DNA of 64,000 nucleotides from Verrucomicrobiota bacterium (GCA_023416735.1 JAEZGX010000007.1:48367-112366); one strand, 5' to 3'. Shown: positions 17,776 through 26,538, counted from the stretch's first letter. A program made the numbers and translations. Notes: generated by a model not told the origin, from the letters alone.

Positions 17776-18561
17776 ATGAATAGAGCGGAGAAACCTTTGG
17801 TTTATTTGATTTTGGGTGCGGCCGGTTCGGGGCGGCGCGCGGTGATCGCGGATTTGATCGAGGGCGGGTTGGACGAGGCGGATCGCGCGGCGGTGCTGGT
17901 GTCCGATGCGGAGCAGGCGGAGACGGCCGCGTCGACGCTTCCGCAGGTGGATTACTGGAAGTGGACGGGCGAGTTCATCGAAGGCACGCTGCCGGAAGGG
18001 GCGACGCATGTGTTTTTCGTGACGGACGGCCGGGCGAATCCGGTGGATCAGGTGGAGGTGTTCAAGGCGTGGGTCGAGGCGCAGGGCGGCGAGGTGGCGC
18101 GCGTGATCTGCGTGGTGAACTGCCAGCTGGCGGAGAAGCATTCGGCGATGCTCGCGTGGTATGAGGCGTGTATCCACTTTTCTGATGTGGTGCTGCTCAA
18201 CCGGCGCGAAGGCGTGGAGAACAAGTGGCTGAGCGACTTCCAGAACCATTTCAAAAAGCAGTTCCTGCCGGCGCTGTTTGAATTGGTGAAAGAGGGCCGC
18301 GTGAAGAATCCGGGGTTGGTGCTGGAGCCAGAGGCGCGGCGGATTTCTCACGTGTTCGACGAGGAGCAGGATTGGGTGTTTACGAATGCGGAAGGCGAGG
18401 AAGTGGAGGAGGATGAAGAAACCGAGGGCGACGAGGAGGTGGAGGCGAAGCCGGCGGAGGATCCGTATCTCGAACGGAGAGCGGGGGGACAGCGCGTGAA
18501 GGTGATTCCGGACGTGAAGAAGATTTTGGAGGCGACGGACGCGGGGGAAACTTTGGGGTAG
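17776..18561 (+). CDS. Degenerate CobW/G3E-like P-loop protein, function unknown
   Basis: The 261-residue protein follows the CobW GTPase outline with altered key residues. A Walker-A-like loop, LILGAAGSGRRAVIADLI, has Arg where Lys-Ser/Thr is expected. A region FVTDGRANPVDQVEVFKAW parallels the CobW GLADP motif, ICVVNCQLAEKH parallels VVDA, and DVVLLNRREG replaces the NKxD base-recognition motif. The C-terminus is strongly acidic (EEVEEDEETEGDEEVE) and ends in a basic tail. Metal-chaperone GTPases of this class hydrolyse GTP; with these losses nucleotide binding is doubtful. It stands alone, with a repeat-derived hairpin just before the start. Confidence 0.55.
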   Translation: MNRAEKPLVYLILGAAGSGRRAVIADLIEGGLDEADRAAVLVSDAEQAETAASTLPQVDYWKWTGEFIEGTLPEGATHVFFVTDGRANPVDQVEVFKAWVEAQGGEVARVICVVNCQLAEKHSAMLAWYEACIHFSDVVLLNRREGVENKWLSDFQNHFKKQFLPALFELVKEGRVKNPGLVLEPEARRISHVFDEEQDWVFTNAEGEEVEEDEETEGDEEVEAKPAEDPYLERRAGGQRVKVIPDVKKILEATDAGETLG

Positions 18562-18581
18562 GCGGGGCGTTGGTGGTTTGG

Positions 18582-18650
18582 GAACACGGAGGGCACGGAG
18601 GGAGGCACAGAGGTCACGGAGGCGGAGAGTTGAACTCTGTGTCTCTGCTA
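18582..18650. repeat. Monotonous ACGGAG/ACAGAG repeat tract
   Basis: Units CACGGAGGGCACGGAGGGAG, CACAGAGGTCACGGAGG and the self-complementary AGAGTT-G-AACTCT (18627-18639) fill the gap before the thymidine phosphorylase gene. The pattern is that of short interspersed repeats, not coding DNA. Confidence 0.6.
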
Positions 18651-18716
18651 TGAACTGGGGACGAAATGAGCCGATGGGGCTCTTGCGTCGGGGCGGCGGG
18701 CGCGTTGGATGCGGAG

Positions 18717-20039
18717 ATGAGTTCGTCGTTGTTTCCGCAGCACGTGATTGCGCGCAAGCGAGAGGGGGAGGCGCTGACGCGCGAGGAGATCGAGGCGTTT
18801 GTGCGCGGGGCGGTCGATGGCTCGTGGGCGGATTACCAGTTGTCGGCGCTGTTGATGGCGATCGTGCTGCGCGGGATGAACCGCGAGGAGGTCGTCGCTT
18901 ATACGGAAGCGATGATGCGTTCGGGGGTGGTGGCGGATCTTTCGAAGGTGAAACGGCCGAAGGCGGACAAGCATTCGACGGGGGGCGTGGGCGACAAGGT
19001 CTCGCTGCATCTCGCGCCGATGGTGGCGGCGTGTGGCGTGGCGGTGCCGATGATTTCGGGACGCGGACTGGGGCACACAGGCGGAACGCTGGACAAGTTG
19101 GAGGCGATTCCGGGATTTCGCGTGGGACTGAGTTTGGAGGCGTATCGCGCGCAGGTGGATGAACTCGGACTATGTTTGATCGGCCAGACGGCGGAACTGG
19201 CGCCGGCGGACAAGAAGCTTTACGCGCTGCGCGATGTGACGGCGACGGTGGAGAGCATTCCGCTGATTTGCGGAAGTATTCTGGCGAAGAAACTGGCGGA
19301 AGGGATCGATGTGCTCGTGCTCGACGTGAAGTTCGGGCGCGGGGCGTTCATGAAGGAGAAGGCGAAAGCGCGGGAGCTGGCCGAAGCGATGGTGTCGGTG
19401 GCGAATGCGATGGGGAAGCCGACGCGCGCGGTGATGACGGCGATGGAGCAGCCGCTCGGGCGGGCGGTGGGAAATGCGTTGGAAGTGATCGAGTCGATCG
19501 AGTGTTTGAGGGGTAGTGGCCCGGCGGATACGATGGAAGTGACGTATGCGCTCGGGGAGCAGATGCTGATTCTCGCGAAGGCGGCGAAGGATACGAAGGA
19601 GGCGAGAGGAAAGTTGGAGGAGAGTGTGAAGAGCGGGAAGGCGTTGGAGCTGTTTGGGAAAATGATCGAGGCGCAGGGGGGCGACGCCGGCGTGGTGGAC
19701 GACTTGGGGCGGTTGCCGCGAGCGAAGATCAGCGAACCCTTTGTGGCGGTGCGCGGCGGAATCGTCGCGGATGTGGACGCGATGGGTGTCGCGCTGGCAG
19801 CGTTGCGATTAGGCGCGGGGAGGAAGCGCGCGGAAGATCGCGTGGATCACGCGGTGGGATTCAGCGGACTGGCAAAAGTTGGCGAGCGTGTGGCGCAAGG
19901 CGCGCCGTTGTGCGTGGTGCACGCGAACGACGAGCGCGCGCTGGACGAGGCGAAGGCGATGCTCGCGAAGGCGATTTTCGTGGGGGACGCGGTGAAGGAG
20001 GGAGCCGCGCCGAAGCTGGTGGACGAGGTGATTGGGTAG
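18717..20039 (+). CDS. deoA: Thymidine phosphorylase (pyrimidine-nucleoside phosphorylase)
   Basis: The 440-residue enzyme phosphorolyses thymidine or other pyrimidine nucleosides to base and (deoxy)ribose-1-phosphate. The family signature SGRGLGHTGGTLDKLEAIPG is present, along with KADKHSTGGVGDKVSLHLAP (phosphate binding), GSILAKKLAEG and VLDVKFGRGAFMK. The C-terminal alpha/beta lobe ends in a barrel-hammerhead-like region (GIVADVDAMGVALAALRLGAGR). I chose ATG 18717 (MSSSLFPQHVIARKREG), as this matches the usual N-terminus; an in-frame start at 18666 would add 17 unlikely residues. The 155-bp upstream gap is occupied by repeats. Confidence 0.93.
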   Translation: MSSSLFPQHVIARKREGEALTREEIEAFVRGAVDGSWADYQLSALLMAIVLRGMNREEVVAYTEAMMRSGVVADLSKVKRPKADKHSTGGVGDKVSLHLAPMVAACGVAVPMISGRGLGHTGGTLDKLEAIPGFRVGLSLEAYRAQVDELGLCLIGQTAELAPADKKLYALRDVTATVESIPLICGSILAKKLAEGIDVLVLDVKFGRGAFMKEKAKARELAEAMVSVANAMGKPTRAVMTAMEQPLGRAVGNALEVIESIECLRGSGPADTMEVTYALGEQMLILAKAAKDTKEARGKLEESVKSGKALELFGKMIEAQGGDAGVVDDLGRLPRAKISEPFVAVRGGIVADVDAMGVALAALRLGAGRKRAEDRVDHAVGFSGLAKVGERVAQGAPLCVVHANDERALDEAKAMLAKAIFVGDAVKEGAAPKLVDEVIG

Positions 20040-20047
20040 GGGCGACC

Positions 20048-21916
20048 TTACTTTTCCATTTCGGAAAGTTTGGTGGCGGCTTCTTCCCAGGCCGCGGTGG
20101 CGGCGGTGATTTGGTCGACGATGGCGCTGAGCTCGCGGTTGAGGTGGTGGGATTTGCCTTTGTCAGCGTAGGTTTCCGGAGCCTCGAGTTGGGCGGTGAT
20201 TTCGGCCTGCTTCGCTTCGAGTTCGACGACGGCTTTTTCGAGCTGGCCGACGTGTTCGCGGAATTTGCGGATTTCGGCGGCGGAGGGTTTTTGGGCGCCG
20301 GACGATCTGGGGTTCGAGATTTGCGATTTGTTCGCCGGGGAGGCCTGTTTCGGGCGGGCGTCGGTGAAGCCGGCGGTCAATGCGGCGCGGGCGTCGGAGG
20401 CTTTCGATTTCTCGAGGTAGTAATCGTAGTTGCCGGCGTAGGGCGTGAGGCGGCCGCTGTGGACGTGGAGGACGTTTTCCGCGAGCGAGCGGATGAAATG
20501 CACATCGTGGCTGATGAAGATGAGCGTGCCTTCGTAGCTCTTGAGCGCGCCGACGAGGGCGTCGATCGAGGCGATATCGAGGTGAGTGGTAGGCTCGTCC
20601 ATCAGCAGGAGATTCGGCGGCTTCACGAGGAGGCGGGCGAGCGCGAGGCGGGATTTTTCGCCGCCGGAAAGAACGCCGATCGGCTTATGCACGTCGTCTT
20701 TGCGGAAAAGAAAGGCGCCGAGGATGGCGCGAGCTTGTTGTTCGGTGAGCTGGTTTTCGTTGGTGCGCAGCTCCATCACGTTTTCGAAGACGCTCAGCTC
20801 GGGCTTGAGGTTATCGAGACGGTTTTGGGCGAAGTAGCCGACGTGGACGTTGCTGCCGAGTTCGCGCGTGCCGCCTTGGATGGGGATCGTGCCGGCGAGG
20901 ATTTTGAGGAGCGTGGATTTGCCGGCGCCGTTGGGACCGACGAGGACGATGCGCTGGCCGCGTTCGGCGGTGAAGTTGAGATCTCGATACACGACGTGAT
21001 CGCCGTAGGCTTGTTGAACGTGTTCGAGTTCGATCACTTTGAGGCCGGAGCGCGGCGGCTGGGGGAACTTGAAGTTGATGCGCTTCAGTTCCTCGTGCGG
21101 TTCCTCGACGGCGACCTCCTGGAGGCGCTCGATTTGTTTTTCTTTCGATTTGGCGCGCGAGGCCATGGAGGCCTTGGCGCCGAAGCGATCGACGAACTTT
21201 TGAAGGTGGGCGATTTCGCGCTGCTGGTTTTTGTAGAGCGCGGCCTGCTGTTGTTTGCGGGCTTCTTTCTCCTGGAGGAAGTTGTCGTAGTTGCCGTGGT
21301 AGTAATGAAGCGTGCCGGCGCGGAGCTCGAGCATGCCGGTGCAGAGGGCATTGAGGAAGGCGCGGTCGTGGGAGATGACAACGAGACCTCCGGGATAACG
21401 CGTGAGATAGTCCTGAAACCAGAGCAACGCTTCGAGATCGAGGTGATTGGTCGGTTCGTCGAGGAGGAGGAGAGCGGGCTCGGCGACGAGGAGGCGGGCG
21501 AGGTGCGCGCGCATGACCCAGCCGCCGGAGAAGGTTTTTGCGAGTTTCTCGGCGTCGCCCTCCTTGAAGCCGAGACCGGCGAGGATTTTGCGCGCGCGGG
21601 GCTCGAGGGTGTAATCGATGTCCCAATCGTCTTCGTCGGGCTCGAGTTTCTTGCCGGACGTCGCGATGGAGAGAATGGTTTCGTCGCCGGCGGGCGCGCT
21701 TTCCTGCGGGAGGAAGCCGAAGTCGGCGCCGCGTTCCCATTCGATGGTGCCGGTGTCGGGACGCTCCTCGCCGAGGATGAGGGAGAAGAGCGTGGATTTG
21801 CCGGCGCCGTTGGGGCCGATGAGGCCGAGGCGGTCGGTGCGGGCAATGAAAAGTGACACGTCGGAGAAGAGCTCGCGTGTGCCGTAGGACTTGGAGACGT
21901 CGGCGATCGTCAGCAT
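20048..21916 (-). CDS. ABC-F family ATPase (ribosome-associated type)
   Basis: The 622-residue soluble protein has two ABC nucleotide-binding domains and no membrane segments. Walker A occurs twice (GPNGAGKSTLFSLI near residue 36; GPNGAGKSTLLKIL near 325). The signature motifs are FSGGWVMR and LSGGEKSRLALARLL, with Walker B LLLLDEPTNHLD and LLLMDEPTTHLD. The linker is charged and carries basic helices (REIAHLQKFVDRFGAKASMA), as in ABC-F translation factors. The C-terminus is a coiled coil. ABC-F proteins act at the ribosomal E site in stress relief or antibiotic protection; which subtype is unclear. Residues ~529-538 derive from an in-frame repeat. Confidence 0.92.
   Translation of the reverse strand: MLTIADVSKSYGTRELFSDVSLFIARTDRLGLIGPNGAGKSTLFSLILGEERPDTGTIEWERGADFGFLPQESAPAGDETILSIATSGKKLEPDEDDWDIDYTLEPRARKILAGLGFKEGDAEKLAKTFSGGWVMRAHLARLLVAEPALLLLDEPTNHLDLEALLWFQDYLTRYPGGLVVISHDRAFLNALCTGMLELRAGTLHYYHGNYDNFLQEKEARKQQQAALYKNQQREIAHLQKFVDRFGAKASMASRAKSKEKQIERLQEVAVEEPHEELKRINFKFPQPPRSGLKVIELEHVQQAYGDHVVYRDLNFTAERGQRIVLVGPNGAGKSTLLKILAGTIPIQGGTRELGSNVHVGYFAQNRLDNLKPELSVFENVMELRTNENQLTEQQARAILGAFLFRKDDVHKPIGVLSGGEKSRLALARLLVKPPNLLLMDEPTTHLDIASIDALVGALKSYEGTLIFISHDVHFIRSLAENVLHVHSGRLTPYAGNYDYYLEKSKASDARAALTAGFTDARPKQASPANKSQISNPRSSGAQKPSAAEIRKFREHVGQLEKAVVELEAKQAEITAQLEAPETYADKGKSHHLNRELSAIVDQITAATAAWEEAATKLSEMEK
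20303..20331. repeat. AAATC-type repeat translated inside the ABC-F gene
   Basis: On the minus strand the bases read CAAATCGCAAATCTCGAACC and then CCAGATCG. This monotonous AAATCNC pattern is translated as KSQISNPRSS, between the second ATPase domain and the C-terminal coiled coil. It is unlike flanking codon use and resembles an intergenic repeat family. Confidence 0.5.
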
Positions 21917-21931
21917 GGGAATCGGTTAACA

Positions 21932-21950
21932 CACCGCTGGGCGAGCGGTG
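21932..21950 (-). promoter_or_regulatory. Hairpin in the ABC-F gene leader
   Basis: CACCGCT (21932-21938) and AGCGGTG (21944-21950) pair perfectly around a 5-nt loop, 15 bp upstream of the ABC-F start codon. Several ABC-F genes are controlled by attenuation in the leader; a role here is inferred only from position. Confidence 0.3.
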
Positions 21951-22163
21951 CGTCAATGGTGGGATTTTCTCGGAGAGAAATGCGGCGTGGGGACCGCGTC
22001 CGGTCGGGAAGGTGGGAGGTCGTGTGAAAGGTGCCGAGCAGGGCGGGCGGAGGAAGGAGGAGAGCGGATGGTTTTTCGGGCGGTCGGAGAGTTGTCCTAC
22101 GTTGGGAAAATCGAATTTTGGGCTTTTTCGGGAGCGAAACATGAGCGTAGGTTGGCGCTACTC

Positions 22164-23210
22164 ATGAAAGCCAAACGCGCCAAGAAACGTCCGGAAGACA
22201 TCAATGCCGATCTCGCGAAATCGAAGGGAGCAGTGTCGAAGTTCATCGCGAAGAACTACCGGCACTTCAACGCGGCTTCGTTGCTCGATGCGGCGAAAGG
22301 GTATGAAGCGCATCTCGCGGCCGGTGGGAAAATGCTGGTGACGCTCGCGGGAGCGATGTCGACGGCGGAGTTGGGCATCTCGCTCGCGGAGATGATCCGG
22401 AAGGACAAAGTCCATGCGATCGTCTGCACGGGCGCGAATCTCGAAGAGGACATCTTTAATCTGGTTGCGCACGACTACTACGAGCGCGTGCCGGATTATC
22501 GTCATCTCACGGGTGACGACGAGGAGGAGTTGTTGAGCCGGCACATGAACCGCGTGACGGACACGTGCATTCCGGAAATGGAAGCGATGCGCCGGATCGA
22601 AGCGGCGGTGTTGGAGGAGTGGATGGCGGCGGATCAGGCGGGCGAGCGGTATTTCCCGCACGAGTTCATGTATAAGATTCTTCGCAGCGGTAAGCTGAAG
22701 AAGAGTTATCAGATCGATCCGAAGAACTCGTGGATGCTCGCGGCGTGCGAGAAGAACCTGCCGATCATCGTGCCGGGTTGGGAAGATGCCACGCTGGGCA
22801 ACATGTATGCGGCGGCGGTGATCCGCGGCGATGTGAAGAACGTGCACACGGTGCGCACCGGCATCGAATACATGACCTGGCTCGCGGACTACTATACGAA
22901 GAACGCGAAGAAGCTGCGCAACAAGGAGGGCTCGATCGGCTTCTTCCAGATCGGTGGCGGCATCGCGGGCGACTTCCCGATCTGTGTGGTGCCGATGCTG
23001 CACCAGGATCTGGAGCGCACGGGCGTGCCGCTGTGGGGATATTTCTGCCAGATCAGCGATTCGACGACGAGCTATGGCTCGTATTCGGGCGCGGTGCCGA
23101 ACGAGAAGATCACCTGGGGAAAACTGCAGGCGAGCACGCCGAAGTATATCGTGGAGAGCGACGCGACGATTGTGGCGCCGTTGATCTTTGCGTGGGTGCT
23201 CGGCCAGTAA
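22164..23210 (+). CDS. Deoxyhypusine synthase family protein (possibly homospermidine synthase)
   Basis: The 348-residue protein is a clear deoxyhypusine synthase homologue. Visible blocks are LVTLAGAMSTAELGISLAEM and VCTGANLEEDIFNLV (NAD-binding), YKILRSGKLK, VPGWEDATLGNMYAA, and FFQIGGGIAGDFPICVVPML. ITWGKLQ carries the Lys equivalent to the catalytic Lys of the human enzyme. Eukaryotes use it on eIF5A, which bacteria lack. Bacterial relatives are thought to transfer the aminobutyl group of spermidine to a polyamine, making homospermidine, or to another acceptor. I chose ATG 22164 (MKAKRAKKRPEDINADLAK). It is a single gene; a GAGTTTAGAGTTT-type repeat follows the stop. Confidence 0.88.
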   Translation: MKAKRAKKRPEDINADLAKSKGAVSKFIAKNYRHFNAASLLDAAKGYEAHLAAGGKMLVTLAGAMSTAELGISLAEMIRKDKVHAIVCTGANLEEDIFNLVAHDYYERVPDYRHLTGDDEEELLSRHMNRVTDTCIPEMEAMRRIEAAVLEEWMAADQAGERYFPHEFMYKILRSGKLKKSYQIDPKNSWMLAACEKNLPIIVPGWEDATLGNMYAAAVIRGDVKNVHTVRTGIEYMTWLADYYTKNAKKLRNKEGSIGFFQIGGGIAGDFPICVVPMLHQDLERTGVPLWGYFCQISDSTTSYGSYSGAVPNEKITWGKLQASTPKYIVESDATIVAPLIFAWVLGQ

Positions 23211-23233
23211 GCCGCGATGCGGCTCACCGGCCG

Positions 23234-23265
23234 CAGTTTCTAGTTCCGAGTTTAGAGTTTTGAGG
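23234..23265. repeat. GAGTTTAGAGTTT-type short repeat
   Basis: CAGTTTCTAGTTCCGAGTTT followed by AGAGTTTTGAGG lies between the deoxyhypusine synthase homologue and the epimerase gene. It is a monotonous AT-richer repeat of the same style as those inside gspE and the ABC-F gene. Confidence 0.5.
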
Positions 23266-23301
23266 TGGTGGAGCCTGGGTTCTTCGGGCTCCACCCGCGC
23301 T

Positions 23302-24162
23302 CTACAGGAAATACTGCTGCTTCCAGCCGAGGAGCTGTTTGCAGCGATCGTTGGCCAGCAGGGGCTCGCGGTCCTTTAGCGGGCGGCGAAGGTCGGTGAC
23401 CGTGGGGAGGTATTTTTTGACGAGCTCGAGTGTCGGGCGGTCGGACGATGTGTCGTCGGCGCTGGCGATGAGTGGTTGGCAGCCGAGGTTGTCCTTTTCG
23501 ATGCAGAGACGGCAGATGACGGCGAGATCGCGCGCGTCGATGTAGGACCAGAGATTGCGGAGCCGGTGTTCAGGATTTGAATACGTGGCGCGGACGGGCG
23601 CGTGATCTTCGGGGCTGAGGACGTTGCCGATGCGGAGAGAAATAACCTGCATGCCCGTGCGACGGTGAAACGCGTCGGCGGTGACCTCGTTGACGATCTT
23701 GCTGAGGCCGTAGGTATCCTCGGGGAGTTGGGGGTGAGCTTCGTCGATGGGCAGGTATTTGGGCGGAAAGAATTCGGAGGCGAAGCAGAGGCCGTAGGAG
23801 GATTCGCTGGAGGCGATGGCGGCTTTTTTGATGCCGAGGAGCGCGGCGGCTTCGAGCACGTTGTAAGTGCTGAGGGCGTTGACGCGGAAGATTTCGTCGT
23901 TGGGCGATTCGTGGGCGCGCGGGATGGCGGCCATGTGGATGACGCCGACGTAGGGCGTGCGATCGCCGGTGCCGAACGGGGAGAACGCGGTGACGACCTG
24001 GCCGAGCTGGGTGAGGTCGGCGACGATGGTGCGGCACTGGGCGACGGCGGGCCGGCGAGTGTCGATGTTGACGACCTCGTAACCGGATTCGAGGAGATGC
24101 TTGATGAGCCAGTGGCCGACTTTGCCGCTGCCGCCGGTGACGAGAATGCGTTTTGTGGGCAT
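23302..24162 (-). CDS. NAD-dependent epimerase/dehydratase (SDR family)
   Basis: The 286-residue extended short-chain dehydrogenase starts MPTKRILVTGGSGKVGHWLI, with the Rossmann GGSGKVG nucleotide loop. It continues with VIHMAAIPRAHESP, the active-site Ser region SSESSYG and the catalytic YGLSKIVNE (YxxxK). Family members epimerise, dehydrate or oxidise nucleotide sugars or related compounds. I start at ATG 24162, since the upstream in-frame extension has no similarity. The substrate cannot be inferred: it has no sugar-nucleotide gene beside it and stands alone between the deoxyhypusine synthase homologue and the divergent YyaL-type gene. Confidence 0.85.
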   Translation of the reverse strand: MPTKRILVTGGSGKVGHWLIKHLLESGYEVVNIDTRRPAVAQCRTIVADLTQLGQVVTAFSPFGTGDRTPYVGVIHMAAIPRAHESPNDEIFRVNALSTYNVLEAAALLGIKKAAIASSESSYGLCFASEFFPPKYLPIDEAHPQLPEDTYGLSKIVNEVTADAFHRRTGMQVISLRIGNVLSPEDHAPVRATYSNPEHRLRNLWSYIDARDLAVICRLCIEKDNLGCQPLIASADDTSSDRPTLELVKKYLPTVTDLRRPLKDREPLLANDRCKQLLGWKQQYFL

Positions 24163-24324
24163 GAAGGAAGGTGCCCAGACCTGTCGACGCGCGCGAGGGA
24201 AAGTTGCGCGACTAAAACCGAGAGACTGCGGCAGCTGGCGTGACGCGGGGAAGTAAATCAAGTGATGGCATCATCTGGTGGAACATTGCGTTGCGAAACG
24301 GGGAGATTGCGGGAGGTTGCCGCG

Positions 24325-26520
24325 ATGCCGAACCGACTCGTGAACGAAAAATCGCCCTATTTGCTGCAGCATGCGGACAATCCGGTGGAGTGGATGCCGT
24401 GGGGCGAGGAGGCTTTCGCGAAGGCGCGGGCGGAGCAGAAGCCGATTTTTTTGAGCATCGGATATGCGACCTGTCATTGGTGTCATGTGATGGCGCATGA
24501 GTCGTTCGAGAACGAGGACGTGGCGGCGGTGCTGAATGCGTCGTTCGTATCGATCAAAGTCGATCGCGAGGAGCGGCCGGATGTGGACAAGGTTTACATG
24601 ACGTATGTGCAGGCGATGACGGGGCACGGTGGCTGGCCGTTGAGCGCTTGGCTGACGCCGGAGTTGAAGCCGTTTTTTGGCGGGACGTATTTTCCGCTGG
24701 AGGATCGCGGCGGGCGGGCGGGGTTCGTTTCGATTTTGCGCGCGATTGCGAAAGGGTGGGCGGAGGAGCGGGAGAAGTTGGTGGCGGAAGGGGAGCGGGT
24801 GATCGGGACGTTGAAGGATCACTTGGCGGCGAACGCCGGGCAAGGAGCAGGAGGCAGGGAGCAGGACACAGCTAAGGCGTTGCTCAAGGCGGGAAGCGCG
24901 GCGTTCGAGAAGTGCTTCCAGTATTTTTATGAGGCGTTCGATCCGACGTTCGGTGGGTTTGGCGGGGCGCCGAAGTTTCCGCGGGCGAGCAATCTGAGTT
25001 TTCTGTTTCGGGCAGCCGCGTTGCAAGGCCTCGAGAGCGAATCGGGGAAAGAGGCGCTGCAGATGGCAACGTCGACCCTGCAGGCGATGGCGCGCGGCGG
25101 GATTCACGATCATGTCGGCGGCGGGTATCACCGTTATTCGGTGGATGAACGATGGTTCGTGCCGCACTTCGAAAAGATGCTCTACGATCAGGCGCAAATC
25201 GCGTTGAACGCGCTCGAAGCGAGGCAGGCGACCGGGGACGAACGATATGCGTGGATGGCGCGTGATGTATTCGAATACGTGTTACGTGACCTGGCGCATC
25301 CGGCGGGGGGATTTTATTCGGCAGAAGATGCAGACTCGCTGCCGCCGGAAGCGGCGGACGGCGGGAAGGAAGCGCGGGCGGTGGAGGGGGCGTTTTATGT
25401 TTGGACGCAGGCGGAGATCGCGGCAGCGCTGGGAGCGGATGCGCCGTTGTTTTCGGCGCATTATGGCGTGGCGGAGGACGGGAACGTGCCAGCGGAGCTG
25501 GATCCGCACGGAGAGTTGAAGGGGAAGAACGTTTTAATGCAGCGACAGTCGATCGTGCAGACGGCGAAGGCGTATGGGCTCGATGTGGTCGAGGCGAACG
25601 ATCGCGTGCTGGCTGGGCTCGAGAAGTTGCGGTCGGTGAGAAACGGAAGGATGCGGCCGTTGCGCGACGACAAGATCATCACGGCGTGGAATGGGTTGAT
25701 GATTTCGGCGCTGGCGCGAGGGGCGCAGGTGTTGCGAGAGGACGGTGAGGAATCGCCTGCAAGCAGGCTCCTACAAGCGGCGACGAAGGCGGCGGAGTTT
25801 TTGGAGCGGGAGTTGTATGAGGCGGAGCGCGGTGTGCTGTATCGGAATTGGCGTGACGGCCGAGGAACGGCGGAAGGATTTGCGGAAGATTACGCGTTTC
25901 TGGCGCAGGGACTGCTCGACCTTTACGAGGCGGGTTTCGAGGAGCGCTGGCTCGTGTGGGCGCGCCGGCTGCAGCGGACGATGGACGAGAAATTTTGGGA
26001 CGAGGCGAACGGCGGGTATTTCAATTCGCAGGCGGGCGACCCGGCGATCGTGTTGCGGTTGAAGGAGGATTATGACGGGGCGGAACCCGCGGCGAGTTCG
26101 GTGGCGGCGATGAATCTGCTGCGATTGGCGGCGGTGTGGGGTGAAAGTGGGCAGGGCGAGCGCGAGCGGGCGGTGAGGTGTTTGCTGGCGTTTCGCGCGC
26201 AGTGGGAGCGGGCGCCGCAGGGACTGCCGCAGATGCTGTGTGCGCTGGAACTGGCGCTCGATGCGCCACGGCATGTGGTGATAGCGGGAGATCCGGCGAC
26301 GAAGGAATTTCGTGCGCTGGCGGACGTGGTGCATGAGCGGCTGGGGCCGCGGCGAGTCGTGATGGCGGCGGCGACGGCAACGATTGCGAACGAAGCGCCG
26401 TGGATGGCGGCGATGAAACCGATTGACGGGCGAGCGACGGCGTATGTGTGCGAGGAATATGCGTGTCAGGCACCGGTGACGGACGTCGCGGAGTTGCGGA
26501 GAATGTTGTGGGGAGGTTGA
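24325..26520 (+). CDS. YyaL/spermatogenesis-associated-20-like protein with thioredoxin domain
   Basis: The 731-residue protein has an N-terminal thioredoxin-like domain (NEKSPYLLQHADNPVEWMPW, then ATCHWCHVMAHESFEN with a CxxC pair, and VKVDREERPDVD in altered form). A long (alpha/alpha)6-barrel domain related to N-acylglucosamine 2-epimerases and cellobiose epimerases follows. This is the DUF255/YyaL family, conserved from bacteria to man, with unproven biochemical activity. ATG 24325 fits the usual start (MPNRLVNEKSPYLL). Two short stretches look repeat-derived: residues ~173-182 (QGAGGREQDT) and ~477-485 (SPASRLLQA). The glutaredoxin gene follows after 120 bp. Confidence 0.9.
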   Translation: MPNRLVNEKSPYLLQHADNPVEWMPWGEEAFAKARAEQKPIFLSIGYATCHWCHVMAHESFENEDVAAVLNASFVSIKVDREERPDVDKVYMTYVQAMTGHGGWPLSAWLTPELKPFFGGTYFPLEDRGGRAGFVSILRAIAKGWAEEREKLVAEGERVIGTLKDHLAANAGQGAGGREQDTAKALLKAGSAAFEKCFQYFYEAFDPTFGGFGGAPKFPRASNLSFLFRAAALQGLESESGKEALQMATSTLQAMARGGIHDHVGGGYHRYSVDERWFVPHFEKMLYDQAQIALNALEARQATGDERYAWMARDVFEYVLRDLAHPAGGFYSAEDADSLPPEAADGGKEARAVEGAFYVWTQAEIAAALGADAPLFSAHYGVAEDGNVPAELDPHGELKGKNVLMQRQSIVQTAKAYGLDVVEANDRVLAGLEKLRSVRNGRMRPLRDDKIITAWNGLMISALARGAQVLREDGEESPASRLLQAATKAAEFLERELYEAERGVLYRNWRDGRGTAEGFAEDYAFLAQGLLDLYEAGFEERWLVWARRLQRTMDEKFWDEANGGYFNSQAGDPAIVLRLKEDYDGAEPAASSVAAMNLLRLAAVWGESGQGERERAVRCLLAFRAQWERAPQGLPQMLCALELALDAPRHVVIAGDPATKEFRALADVVHERLGPRRVVMAAATATIANEAPWMAAMKPIDGRATAYVCEEYACQAPVTDVAELRRMLWGG
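24841..24870 (+). repeat. GGAGCAGG-type repeat inside the YyaL-type gene
   Basis: CAAGGAGCAGGAGGCAGGGA followed by GCAGGACACA is a monotonous purine-rich run translated as QGAGGREQDT. It sits in a loop between the thioredoxin-like domain and the barrel. It looks like an interspersed repeat kept in frame. Confidence 0.4.
25753..25777 (+). repeat. REP-like palindrome inside the YyaL-type gene (copy 1)
   Basis: TCGCCTGCAAGCAGGCTC (25753-25770) contains the palindrome GCCTGC-AA-GCAGGC and continues CTACAAG. The same 18 bases occur at 30477-30494. It resembles repetitive extragenic palindromes of the TAGGAGCCTGCTTGCAGGCG type, but here it is translated as SPASRLLQA. Confidence 0.7.
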
Positions 26521-26538
26521 GGGCGGATCTGTTTCAGG

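Noticed and set aside
19910..21856. A 648-codon open frame on the plus strand
   Set aside because: It is antisense to the ABC-F gene, with Glu/Phe/Gly/Ala-rich composition and no motifs.
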